Positions 42,904 to 49,969 of a stretch of 49,969 nucleotides of DNA are shown piece after piece; positions within the stretch are counted from its first letter, which is position 1; every line of letters starts with the position of its first letter. Source of the stretch: Caryophanales bacterium UBA2289 (GTDB lineage Bacteria > Bacillota_I > Bacilli_A > Izemoplasmatales > Hujiaoplasmataceae); the NCBI GenBank assembly GCA_002345505.1, contig DDWJ01000026.1, positions 1 through 49,969 on the forward strand, given 5' to 3'. A program made the translations under genes and the position numbers. The notes beneath the pieces are model-generated. The model saw nothing but the letters and a program-made list of their open reading frames with translations, ran no database searches and was not told the DNA's origin.

Positions 42904-44042
42904 AATTAGCTTTTCAAATAGCTAAGAGATTCCTTCTTGCGTCTAAAAGGCAAACTTTGGTGATTATTTTAGGAATAGCTGTTGGTGTTAGTGTTCAAGT
43001 ATTCATTGGCTCACTAATCGCTGGTTTGCAAGCGTCTTTAGTTAATACTACAATCGGTTCGAGATCGCAAATTACTATAACATTAGAAGATGAGTATATC
43101 ACTGATTATCAAAATTTAGTCACACTTATAGATAATTCAAGTGATAATATCAGAGTTATTAGTCCGACGCTTACATCTAACGGCTCACTTATAAATAATG
43201 ATAATTCTGAAAGTATTTTGCTTAGAGGTTTTGAATTTTCTACTGCTGATGAGATTTATAAGTTTGAAGAAAAGTTCATTCCCGGAAGTGAGTTTCCTAA
43301 CGCCTTAAATGAAGTTGCTTTAGGATTAAACTTAAAAGAAAATCTCGGTATTGATATTGGTGATGATGTCGAGTTCTTGTCTGGAATTTACGGTAATCAA
43401 ACCTTTAAAGTAGTTGGTTTCTTTGATTTCGGCGTTAATGAAATCAACAATACTTGGGTTATTACTGGTCTTGATACAGTCCAAAACATTATTAATGAAG
43501 GTAATGTCGTGAGCAATATTGAAATGCAACTAAATGAAGTATTTGACGCTGAAGATATTACAAAGTTAGAAATTGAAACTGGAATTAGCAGTAATTTTAA
43601 AGTCACTACCTGGATTAGTGAAAATCAATCACTATTAACTGGCCTTCAAGGCCAAAGCACTTCTTCATTGATGATTCAAGTGTTTGTAATTGTATCAGTT
43701 GTGCTTGGTATTTCGTCTACATTAGCTATCACAGTATTACAAAAGTCTAAGCAATTAGGTATCTTAAAAGCTATGGGGATTCAAGATGGGGATGCAAGTT
43801 TGATTTTCTTGTTTGAAGGAATGCTTCTCGGTGTATTTGGTGCTATTTTAGGGATTTTATTAGGCGTTGGATTACTATATGCTTTCACCACTTTTAGCGG
43901 TACGGACATTCCAATTAGTATTAATGCTGGTTTCTTAGCTTTATCTGCTGGTATTGCAATTGCTGCATCTATGATTGCTGCTTTAAGTCCAGCTATCAAG
44001 TCTTCGAAATTAAGTGTAATTGAGGTGATTCGTAATGGCTAG
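42900..44042 (+). CDS. MacB/FtsX-type ABC transporter permease
   Basis: The 380-residue protein has the MacB-like layout: one N-terminal membrane helix (about 17-42), a large extracytoplasmic domain (about 45-250) and three C-terminal helices (about 258-280, 302-330 and 338-365) with the FtsX-family segment LGILKAMGIQDGDASLIFLF. Such permeases work mechanically on lipoproteins, peptides or drugs rather than acting as classic pores. The gene overlaps the B12 protein by four bases and the ATPase by eight, so the three form one operon. Confidence 0.92.
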   Translation: MKLAFQIAKRFLLASKRQTLVIILGIAVGVSVQVFIGSLIAGLQASLVNTTIGSRSQITITLEDEYITDYQNLVTLIDNSSDNIRVISPTLTSNGSLINNDNSESILLRGFEFSTADEIYKFEEKFIPGSEFPNALNEVALGLNLKENLGIDIGDDVEFLSGIYGNQTFKVVGFFDFGVNEINNTWVITGLDTVQNIINEGNVVSNIEMQLNEVFDAEDITKLEIETGISSNFKVTTWISENQSLLTGLQGQSTSSLMIQVFVIVSVVLGISSTLAITVLQKSKQLGILKAMGIQDGDASLIFLFEGMLLGVFGAILGILLGVGLLYAFTTFSGTDIPISINAGFLALSAGIAIAASMIAALSPAIKSSKLSVIEVIRNG

Positions 44043-44727
44043 TATTTTAAGTTTAAGAAAAGTTTGTAAGACTTATGGTGAAAACACTAAAAATCCAACA
44101 AAAGTATTATTTGACGTTGATTTGGAATTTGAAGAAAGTTCTTTCAACGCTATTATCGGTCAATCAGGCTCAGGAAAATCAACATTACTTAATATTGTTG
44201 GTTCGTTAGATCGACCAACAACCGGAGATATTTTGTTTAAGAACGAATCTTTGGCAAAATTAAGCAAGAATGATTTAGCAGCCTTTAGAAACAGATCATT
44301 AGGATTTATCTTTCAATTTCATTATTTGTTACCAGAATTTACAGCTCTAGAAAATGTTTTAATGCCTTACAGGATTTCTAAACAACCAATAACTGATGAA
44401 GTTATGAACCGGGCAAATGAATTATTGGATATAGTAGGTTTAGGTAATTTCAAGAATAAATTAGCGACAAACCTATCTGGTGGGCAGCAACAAAGAGTTG
44501 CGATTGCTAGAAGTTTAATCAATAATCCGGCTATTGTTTTAGCTGATGAACCTACAGGTAACTTAGATAGTGACACAACTGAAAAGGTTTATGAGTTATT
44601 AAGAGAAATCAACCAAAAGTTTAAGACTACTTTTATTATCATTACCCATGACAGAACAGTTGCGGAAAAAACTGATCGCGTTATTGAGATTAAAGACGGC
44701 AGAGTATACTTAGACATTAGTAAATAG
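44035..44727 (+). CDS. ABC transporter ATP-binding protein, LolD/MacB type
   Basis: The 230-residue ATPase is the partner of the preceding permease. It shows Walker A GQSGSGKST, the Q-loop GFIFQFHYLLPEFTALENV typical of the LolD/MacB group, signature LSGGQQQR, Walker B IVLADEPTGNLDS and switch histidine in IITHD. A terminator follows, closing the operon. Confidence 0.95.
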   Translation: MASILSLRKVCKTYGENTKNPTKVLFDVDLEFEESSFNAIIGQSGSGKSTLLNIVGSLDRPTTGDILFKNESLAKLSKNDLAAFRNRSLGFIFQFHYLLPEFTALENVLMPYRISKQPITDEVMNRANELLDIVGLGNFKNKLATNLSGGQQQRVAIARSLINNPAIVLADEPTGNLDSDTTEKVYELLREINQKFKTTFIIITHDRTVAEKTDRVIEIKDGRVYLDISK

Positions 44728-44738
44728 ACAATTTAAAA

Positions 44739-44767
44739 AAGAGGTTTGCTTTTAAAGCTTACCTCTT
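44739..44767 (+). terminator. Terminator of the B12/ABC operon
   Basis: AAGAGGTTTGCTT pairs with AAGCTTACCTCTT with two mismatches, followed by a T-rich tract. Confidence 0.75.
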
Positions 44768-44786
44768 ATTTTTTTTGCTCTTATAT

Positions 44787-45827
44787 TTAGTTCTTCTTAG
44801 CTTCATGAACCACTACTTGTGGGAATGGAATTTCAATTCCATTTTCATCAAGAAGTTCTTTGATGGCTTGACGAAGTTTTCTTTCGACACCGTATTGCGC
44901 TTCAGGATTAGTTTTTGCGATAACTCTTATATTTACTGAACTACTTGCAAGATCAGTAACACCTAAAACTTTTGGTATTTCAATTAAATCAGGAAGTTTA
45001 TCCATATGTTTAGGTAACTCTTGTTCTAAGAGGTCTAGGGTTCTTTGAATATCTGAACCATATGAGATTCCGAATTCTATTACAGCGAAAGAATCTGCTA
45101 ATGAGTAGTTTATTGATTCAGTTATATTTCCGTTAGAGAAGATTTTAATATCGTTTTTCCAGTTTTGAACGCGAGTTGTTTTTAACCCAATATCAATTAC
45201 TCTACCTTTAAAACCGTTAATCTCAACGACATCGCCAACATCAAAGTGATGTTCGAAGATAATAAAGAAGCCAGCAATCAAATCTTTTATCAAGTTTTGT
45301 GCTCCTAAACCTACAACTAGCCCTAAGATTCCTAAACCGGCTAAAGCAGGTAAAACATCTACCCCCCAAACAGAAAGAATTACTAATATCATTATAATTT
45401 TCAATGTGTAATTGATTAATGAGTTAGTAACTTTTAACATCGTTACGCGACGTTTTTTGTTAGGTCCTTCTTTTGCGACAGATTTCTTCAGGATTATTTT
45501 TATCACTTTAAGAATAAAAGATATAACTAAAACGATTATTACTGAAAGAATGATATCTCCGATTTGTTCAAGGATGAAAGCGCTGAAATCACCCCAAAAA
45601 CCATCTAGGAAAGTATTGTAGTCGAAGCCCCAAACTAAAAGCCCTAGTAAAATACCTCCAACCAATAAAACGAAATCAAAAAAGTATAATAAGCCTAAAA
45701 CTAATTTGTTGATATCGTCGCCTTTTTTCTTGATATATTTTCTTTGTAGAAGCAAGTATGCAAGTATAACAATAACAATACTTGCGGTTACGATAATATT
45801 TGTTGTGTTGGATACGAATAGTGTCAT
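44787..45827 (-). CDS. mscS: Small-conductance mechanosensitive channel (MscS family)
   Basis: The 346-residue protein has five hydrophobic segments. The last, pore-lining one is rich in Gly and Ala (LAGLGILGLVVGLGAQNLIKD). A beta domain with HFDVGDVVEINGFKGRVIDI follows, as in MscS. The extra N-terminal helices make it longer than the 286-residue E. coli protein. It would release solutes during hypo-osmotic shock. An upstream ATG at 45851 falls on the -10 box; TAGGAG is placed eight bases before the ATG at 45827, which I use. Confidence 0.93.
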   Translation of the reverse strand: MTLFVSNTTNIIVTASIVIVILAYLLLQRKYIKKKGDDINKLVLGLLYFFDFVLLVGGILLGLLVWGFDYNTFLDGFWGDFSAFILEQIGDIILSVIIVLVISFILKVIKIILKKSVAKEGPNKKRRVTMLKVTNSLINYTLKIIMILVILSVWGVDVLPALAGLGILGLVVGLGAQNLIKDLIAGFFIIFEHHFDVGDVVEINGFKGRVIDIGLKTTRVQNWKNDIKIFSNGNITESINYSLADSFAVIEFGISYGSDIQRTLDLLEQELPKHMDKLPDLIEIPKVLGVTDLASSSVNIRVIAKTNPEAQYGVERKLRQAIKELLDENGIEIPFPQVVVHEAKKN

Positions 45828-45849
45828 TTGATCATCTCCTATCATAAAC

Positions 45850-45877
45850 ATTATACCAAAAGTTGCATTTGTTTCAA
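45850..45877 (-). promoter_or_regulatory. mscS promoter
   Basis: TTGAAA (45872-45877), 16-base spacer and TATAAT (45850-45855) with a TGG extension; the leader is very short. Confidence 0.7.
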
Positions 45878-45885
45878 AGGATAAG

Positions 45886-45914
45886 AAAAAGATTTCCGTA
45901 TTGGAAATCTTTTT
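45886..45914 (-). terminator. Terminator of the Thr-rich lipoprotein gene
   Basis: A perfect 12-bp stem (AAAAAGATTTCC with GGAAATCTTTTT) with a five-base loop, 62 bases after the lipoprotein stop. Confidence 0.75.
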
Positions 45915-45975
45915 AGACTGGTAAATAATTTTTGTGTCAACTTAAAGTTTATAAATCTATGTTGATTTAATATAA

Positions 45976-47313
45976 TTATTCATTTAAAAGAATCTCTTGA
46001 ATAATTGACTCATCCGCTGTAAATGGGAATAATTCTAGTAAGGTATCATAATTATCAGTCATATTCAAAGATACATTATATTCGGACATGATGGACAAGA
46101 AATTTTGATTTAAAAAGTCAATATCTGAATTTAATTGGGTATATGTTATATGACTATATGAAAGTCCATAATCAGACAAATTCATCAAAGTTTCAGTAAA
46201 CGCTTCTTCATTAGTTGTTAATCTAGCATTAGCATAAACATCTTGAATATTAATACTGATAGAGAAATCCTGTAAAACTTCTTGTTCATCAGTGTAAATG
46301 CGGTCGTCTCCTGCATCATTGATAAAACACTTGTTCCAACCATCAACTAAATACAAATTCCAAGTTAAGTAGATTACACCTTCGTCGTTTGTATACCAAA
46401 AATCAGTTAGTGTCCCATATCTAATACTTTGGCGAATTATATTTCCGCTTCCATCTATTTTAATTCCCATAGATTTAGATCCGTCAGCGTAATTATAGCC
46501 CATGTATATTCCACCCATAACTGTGTTGCTTAAACTAAATGTTATATGATTTCCTCGATCGTAAACTTGAATGGAAGTAAAGATATTTTCGTCTTTATTC
46601 AAAGCAATATTAATTATATCTCCAGTTTCAGAGAACTCGTCATAATATAAATAATGATCAGAGCTGTTATAATCTCTGACATATTTAAAAATCACTTTTC
46701 CGCTAATAAGATCAAAAAACATTATATCTGTCCATATAGAATCATTAACTTGATTTGTATAATATCGATACGATTCAATAAAGAGTTGATCTCCATCAAC
46801 ACTTGTTTTTATGATAAACGTAAATGAATCATATTGTACTTCCATAAATGTATCTTCCTGGAAGTTTGAACAAAGAGTCAATACTGCTAAAAATTGATTA
46901 AGTGTATCAGTAGTTATCATCAAAAACTCTGGATCAATCCCATTTCCAGGATATTCAGGAGGTGTTTGTTCAGGTAAATCTTCACGATAATATTCACCTT
47001 CAGAAAGTGATAGTTTTTCAACTAAACTCGATTGATTGGCACTAAGTTCACTTTCAATCATCTCTTCTTCCAATCCGCTCAATTCAAGAAGTTTTGTTTT
47101 GTAAAATGTAATTTTTTCTCTTACATTTTCTCTAAGGGTTGCTTGATCTATTGTCGTTGTTGATTCTGTTGCTGGAACTTCGGTTGTATCTAGTATAGTA
47201 GTATCAACAGTTGTGGGATTTAGAGTTGTTGGTATTGCGCTCGTTTCTCCATCACAAGCGACAAACAAAAATGAAATTAACAAAAAAAATAATGTTACAA
47301 ATAACTTTTTCAT
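45976..47313 (-). CDS. Lipoprotein with Thr-rich stalk, unknown function
   Basis: A 19-residue signal peptide ends in the lipobox LFVAC, with acylation at C20. A low-complexity stretch rich in Thr, Pro and Val (about 25-60) looks like a spacer holding the domain away from the membrane. The remaining 380 residues are acidic, rich in Tyr, Asn and beta-strand-like segments, and contain no motif I know. AAGGAGAG precedes the ATG. It is probably a surface-exposed protein; the gene is monocistronic. Confidence 0.85.
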   Translation of the reverse strand: MKKLFVTLFFLLISFLFVACDGETSAIPTTLNPTTVDTTILDTTEVPATESTTTIDQATLRENVREKITFYKTKLLELSGLEEEMIESELSANQSSLVEKLSLSEGEYYREDLPEQTPPEYPGNGIDPEFLMITTDTLNQFLAVLTLCSNFQEDTFMEVQYDSFTFIIKTSVDGDQLFIESYRYYTNQVNDSIWTDIMFFDLISGKVIFKYVRDYNSSDHYLYYDEFSETGDIINIALNKDENIFTSIQVYDRGNHITFSLSNTVMGGIYMGYNYADGSKSMGIKIDGSGNIIRQSIRYGTLTDFWYTNDEGVIYLTWNLYLVDGWNKCFINDAGDDRIYTDEQEVLQDFSISINIQDVYANARLTTNEEAFTETLMNLSDYGLSYSHITYTQLNSDIDFLNQNFLSIMSEYNVSLNMTDNYDTLLELFPFTADESIIQEILLNE

Positions 47314-47485
47314 ATTCTCTCCTTTTTATTCATACATATATGCATAAAGAATAGTATTTATGTATAAAAATGAATCAATATATCTGGAATTATATCACTT
47401 TCTTACGGTTAATTAAACAAATTATTTGATTTTTTTTAAATATTAAAGAAAAAATCATATACAATTTTTGTGCTTTTAAGTTAAA

Positions 47486-47515
47486 AAAAGCAAACCATAA
47501 AATTGATTTGCTTTT
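47486..47515 (-). terminator. Terminator of the DUF1295 gene
   Basis: A nine-bp stem (AAAAGCAAA with TTTGCTTTT) with a 12-base loop and a U-rich tail, 44 bases past the stop. Confidence 0.7.
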
Positions 47516-47558
47516 ATAATATAAATAAGCTGAGTTACATTAATTATTTATTTAAGTT

Positions 47559-48506
47559 TTAATTATTTTTTCTTAACGGAACATATTTAGAAACATTATT
47601 TATATAGTTTTGATACTCTGGATATTTCTGAAGCGAAATACCTTCAGAAAACATTGAACTACCTATAAATAATAATATCAAGAACATTGAACCGATTAAT
47701 GTCCAGTTAAAGAAGAAATAGCTTGTTACACCTGCGCTGATACAAAAGAAATATAAAACAACCCAAATTGACTGTTCAGAGAAATAGTTTGGATGTCTTG
47801 AGCGACTCCATAATCCAAGTGTGTTAAATCCCTTATTATAAGGATTTGGTAAATCTTCTAATTTATTCCCTTGTTTTAACATTTCATATTTTTTTGTTTG
47901 GAAGGTCATTTGTTGTTTGTCAGCAATTGTCTCTAAAATGATAAAACCTAATAAAAGTGCTGCGACTATGCCGTCAAAAACACTAAATACAACAGTAGAT
48001 TCCATTACTGCTAATAACGGTAAAGAAATAGCTAGTACTAATGCGTTTTGATAGATAGAGATAAAGAATAAATCAAATAAGGCCCATTTCCATCTTTTTT
48101 TAAGTTTAGGATTTTCTCTTAAAACGATCCATCTGTAGTCTTCTTCACCTGACCAGAATTTAAGGGAATAAGCACCTTTTTTTGCGAAGTTTAAAGTTAA
48201 TCTAACACCCCATATGGTAATGAGAATCGCCATGACGATTACACGTGGATTCATGCCACTTTTCCCTGCAATAATCCATGCATAAACTATAGGTAAGATA
48301 GACCATAATTTATCCATTTGCGAATTGTTTCCTGTAATCTCACCTACTATAAAACAATATGCCACACTAATTCCAGTTACAATGATCAATATCATCAAAG
48401 TATCTAATTGAAGCGTACTAAGATTAGGTCCTCCTAAAACAAATCCTAATACAGACAATGTGAGTGTAATTATTACAGTAATTATTCTTCCTATGTTTTT
48501 CTTCAT
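47559..48506 (-). CDS. DUF1295 (steroid 5-alpha-reductase-like) membrane protein
   Basis: The 315-residue protein has about eight hydrophobic segments and the DUF1295 signature GLWSRSRHPNYFSEQSIWV near residue 240. The same Arg-His-Pro-x-Tyr motif binds cofactor in isoprenylcysteine methyltransferases and 5-alpha-reductases. The WGVRLTLNFAKKG segment also fits. The bacterial role is unsettled; a lipid-modifying reductase is the usual guess. AGAGGAGAG precedes the ATG. Confidence 0.85.
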   Translation of the reverse strand: MKKNIGRIITVIITLTLSVLGFVLGGPNLSTLQLDTLMILIIVTGISVAYCFIVGEITGNNSQMDKLWSILPIVYAWIIAGKSGMNPRVIVMAILITIWGVRLTLNFAKKGAYSLKFWSGEEDYRWIVLRENPKLKKRWKWALFDLFFISIYQNALVLAISLPLLAVMESTVVFSVFDGIVAALLLGFIILETIADKQQMTFQTKKYEMLKQGNKLEDLPNPYNKGFNTLGLWSRSRHPNYFSEQSIWVVLYFFCISAGVTSYFFFNWTLIGSMFLILLFIGSSMFSEGISLQKYPEYQNYINNVSKYVPLRKNN

Positions 48507-48814
48507 GTGTCTCTCCTCTTTATTTAAGTTATATTTGATAGAAATCGATTATTAGACTATTCTTGTCTTTAATAGATGTTATTTTTAATATTTTACCACA
48601 ATAATTTTATTCTATCCAGTGGATTTATGTTCATGTGTATATCCTTACAATCAACTATAGTTCAAAAAACTTTGAACTCATAAGCTAAACCATCGCTATT
48701 TCCACTCAGACAAACATATAATAGTGATTAAAAAAAAGTCTGATATTCGTATCAGACCTTTTTAAAAAATGAGTTTTGCGCCTTTTTAAAAATTTATTCA
48801 ATTTAATTGAATTT
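48507..48814. other. Intergenic region with a terminator and no gene
   Basis: This A+T-rich stretch of 308 bases holds the DUF1295 promoter, not clearly identifiable, and the terminator at 48738-48757. No open frame, RNA or repeat family is evident. Confidence 0.6.
48738..48757 (-). terminator. Terminator after the XRE/membrane pair
   Basis: GTCTGATA and TATCAGAC pair perfectly around a TTCG loop, with A7 on one side and T5 on the other, so it can work in both directions. It lies 57 bases beyond the stop at 48815. Confidence 0.85.
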
Positions 48815-49021
48815 CTATCCCCAAATTCCAAAAAAGAATAAAGAACTTAGACCCATTAATATCACTCCTACTACAACGAAGAATGAATGCACGTTATCAC
48901 CCCAAAGTAATTTAGCTCTTGCTACAAAAAGTTTGTAAATGATAAACTCACTTTTCTTCAGTGCACTCACTAAGAAAAATAAACCAATCAAAGCTAACAA
49001 ACTTCCCCATAAATAATTCAT
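48815..49021 (-). CDS. Small two-helix membrane protein
   Basis: The 68-residue protein consists almost entirely of two hydrophobic helices (about 4-20 and 44-66) with a short basic loop. No family is recognised. It overlaps the end of the XRE regulator gene by four bases and is preceded by a GGAGG-like site within that gene, so the two form a module. Confidence 0.7.
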   Translation of the reverse strand: MNYLWGSLLALIGLFFLVSALKKSEFIIYKLFVARAKLLWGDNVHSFFVVVGVILMGLSSLFFFGIWG

Positions 49022-49719
49022 TTTGTTTCCTCCTCATTATTATTAATTCTAACTTTATAAATTACTTTCTTTAAATCCTCAATATCTATAATATCTCTCA
49101 CAACTATCATTTGATTATCTGTTGTTATGATTTTCAAATATCCATTATTTTCATATACACGAATACCTGTATAAAATTGGTATTTATTTATGTCTATGCG
49201 CTTGATTATGTTTCCTTCAACAGTTAAATCATCTTTTTGAATTACCACTTTGTCGTGATAAATGTCAATTAGATCAATCGGTGAATCCATGTAGATATAT
49301 CTCCATCTAGATATCATAAAAAGTATAACTAACCAAAACATCGTAAAGATACTAAATCCAAATGTGAAATGCCATGTTAAAATCTCAATTGTTGAGATAT
49401 AAACTGTTGTAATAATCATCGCAAATGATAAGAAAATCAATAAACCTACAAAGAAATCATAATATTTTTTCATTCGCAAGTCTTTTGATGCAGTATAGAT
49501 AGATCCTTTATATATAACCTCTGTTTTCCCAACAAACAACTCATCATGTGAAATACGAAATATACTCGTCATTTCAGTAATCATTTGAAATCCTGGTTCC
49601 GATAAATCATTTTCCCATTTTGAAATTGTTTGAGGTGTAACATTCAGTTGCTCAGCAAGTTGCTTCTGACTCATATTGTTTTTAATTCTATTTGTTCTAA
49701 TTCTCTCACCAAATGTCAT
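49018..49719 (-). CDS. Membrane-bound XRE-family regulator
   Basis: The 233-residue protein has an XRE helix-turn-helix at residues 5-60 (MSQKQLAEQLNVTPQTISKW), then two membrane helices (about 87-108 and 116-135), then a 95-residue beta-rich domain that looks PH-like. It could sense a membrane state and repress its own operon. AAGGAGG precedes the ATG. An inverted repeat next to the -10 box is a candidate operator. Confidence 0.85.
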   Translation of the reverse strand: MTFGERIRTNRIKNNMSQKQLAEQLNVTPQTISKWENDLSEPGFQMITEMTSIFRISHDELFVGKTEVIYKGSIYTASKDLRMKKYYDFFVGLLIFLSFAMIITTVYISTIEILTWHFTFGFSIFTMFWLVILFMISRWRYIYMDSPIDLIDIYHDKVVIQKDDLTVEGNIIKRIDINKYQFYTGIRVYENNGYLKIITTDNQMIVVRDIIDIEDLKKVIYKVRINNNEEETK

Positions 49720-49742
49720 GACACAACCTCCTTAACAATCTT

Positions 49743-49776
49743 ATTATACTGTAATAGTTGATCAAATCCTATCAAC
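49743..49776 (-). promoter_or_regulatory. Promoter and likely operator of the XRE module
   Basis: TATAAT (49743-49748) lies just upstream of the AAGGAGG site. GTTGAT (49757-49762) and ATCAAC (49771-49776) form an inverted repeat with eight bases between, covering the -35 region. No good -35 hexamer is at the right spacing. Confidence 0.55.
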
Positions 49777-49875
49777 GTTTCATTGAAATTCAAAAAATAT
49801 TACATTTCAACACTGAATTTTGATTATTTTAGAATATCAAAAACAAATTTTTGCTAAACTAAAACAAAAAAAGCC

Positions 49876-49969
49876 TGATACAATTGTATCATGTAAGATG
49901 TGAGTATACATTCTGATATCAACATTATGTTATATCTGATGTATACTTTTTATAGGACGAAAGGTCCTA
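49876..49969. other. Hairpins at the right edge
   Basis: TGATACAATTGTATCA (49876-49891) is a perfect palindrome followed by U7 on the minus strand, so it may end a minus-strand gene lying beyond the window. AGTATACAT (49903-49911) and ATGTATACT (49939-49947) are inverted repeats 27 bases apart. TAGGAC and GTCCTA at the very end form a six-bp stem that may open a structured RNA or belong to another terminator. Confidence 0.45.

Overview
This is a low-G+C chromosomal segment that uses TGA as a stop codon (glgP ends in TGA) and encodes its own release factor 2, so translation table 11 applies rather than the Mycoplasma code. The gene content suggests a Mollicutes-related member of the Bacillota, such as an Acholeplasma- or Izemoplasma-like lineage. 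Supporting features are the secG-rnr-smpB-ssrA and secA-prfB neighbourhoods, ECF vitamin transporters, many lipoproteins, an archaeal/eukaryotic-type prolyl- and aspartyl-tRNA synthetase, and a glycogen cluster. The lineage call is an inference from content only.

Region 1 (1-5.5 kb) is a small defence and mobile-DNA island. On the minus strand it holds a Pycsar-type anti-phage operon: a class III pyrimidine cyclase, a DUF5706-type membrane effector, and a third unknown gene broken by a one-base frameshift. An intact IS3-family element with 25-bp perfect terminal inverted repeats lies directly upstream. Next come decayed repeats, an MntA-HepT (nucleotidyltransferase/HEPN) toxin-antitoxin pair with a consensus promoter overlapped by two palindromic operators, and the 3' remnant of another IS3 transposase.

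Region 2 (5.5-14 kb) has an ABC exporter preceded by a possible leader peptide. It continues with tmRNA, smpB, rnr and secG, then eno, a small membrane protein and gpmI. Region 3 (14-23 kb) has a GH13 maltosyltransferase-like enzyme on the plus strand. It is followed by a minus-strand run: degenerate GDPD-like protein, nitroreductase, phosphohexomutase, a short Cys-rich membrane protein, ung and a folate-type ECF S component. A plus-strand membrane protein follows. The region closes with an FMN-riboswitch-controlled ribU plus a thioredoxin-like lipoprotein, and a cyclase-family hydrolase.

Region 4 (23.6-36 kb) carries glycogen metabolism. secA, prfB, recX, glgB, glgC and a glgD-glgA gene fusion are closely packed on the minus strand, and glgP follows with its own promoter. 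With the phosphohexomutase and the GH13 enzyme, the window supports glycogen synthesis and breakdown. Region 5 (36-42 kb) contains proS, galT, galE, an RluA-type pseudouridine synthase and aspS. Region 6 (42-50 kb) has a plus-strand operon of a stand-alone cobalamin-binding protein with a MacB-like ABC permease and ATPase. It also has an MscS channel, a large Thr-rich lipoprotein, a DUF1295 membrane protein, and an XRE-regulator/membrane-protein pair at the right edge.

The most notable items are the Pycsar operon with its unexplained third gene, the GlgD-GlgA fusion, the self-regulated MntA-HepT promoter, and the B12-protein/ABC operon.
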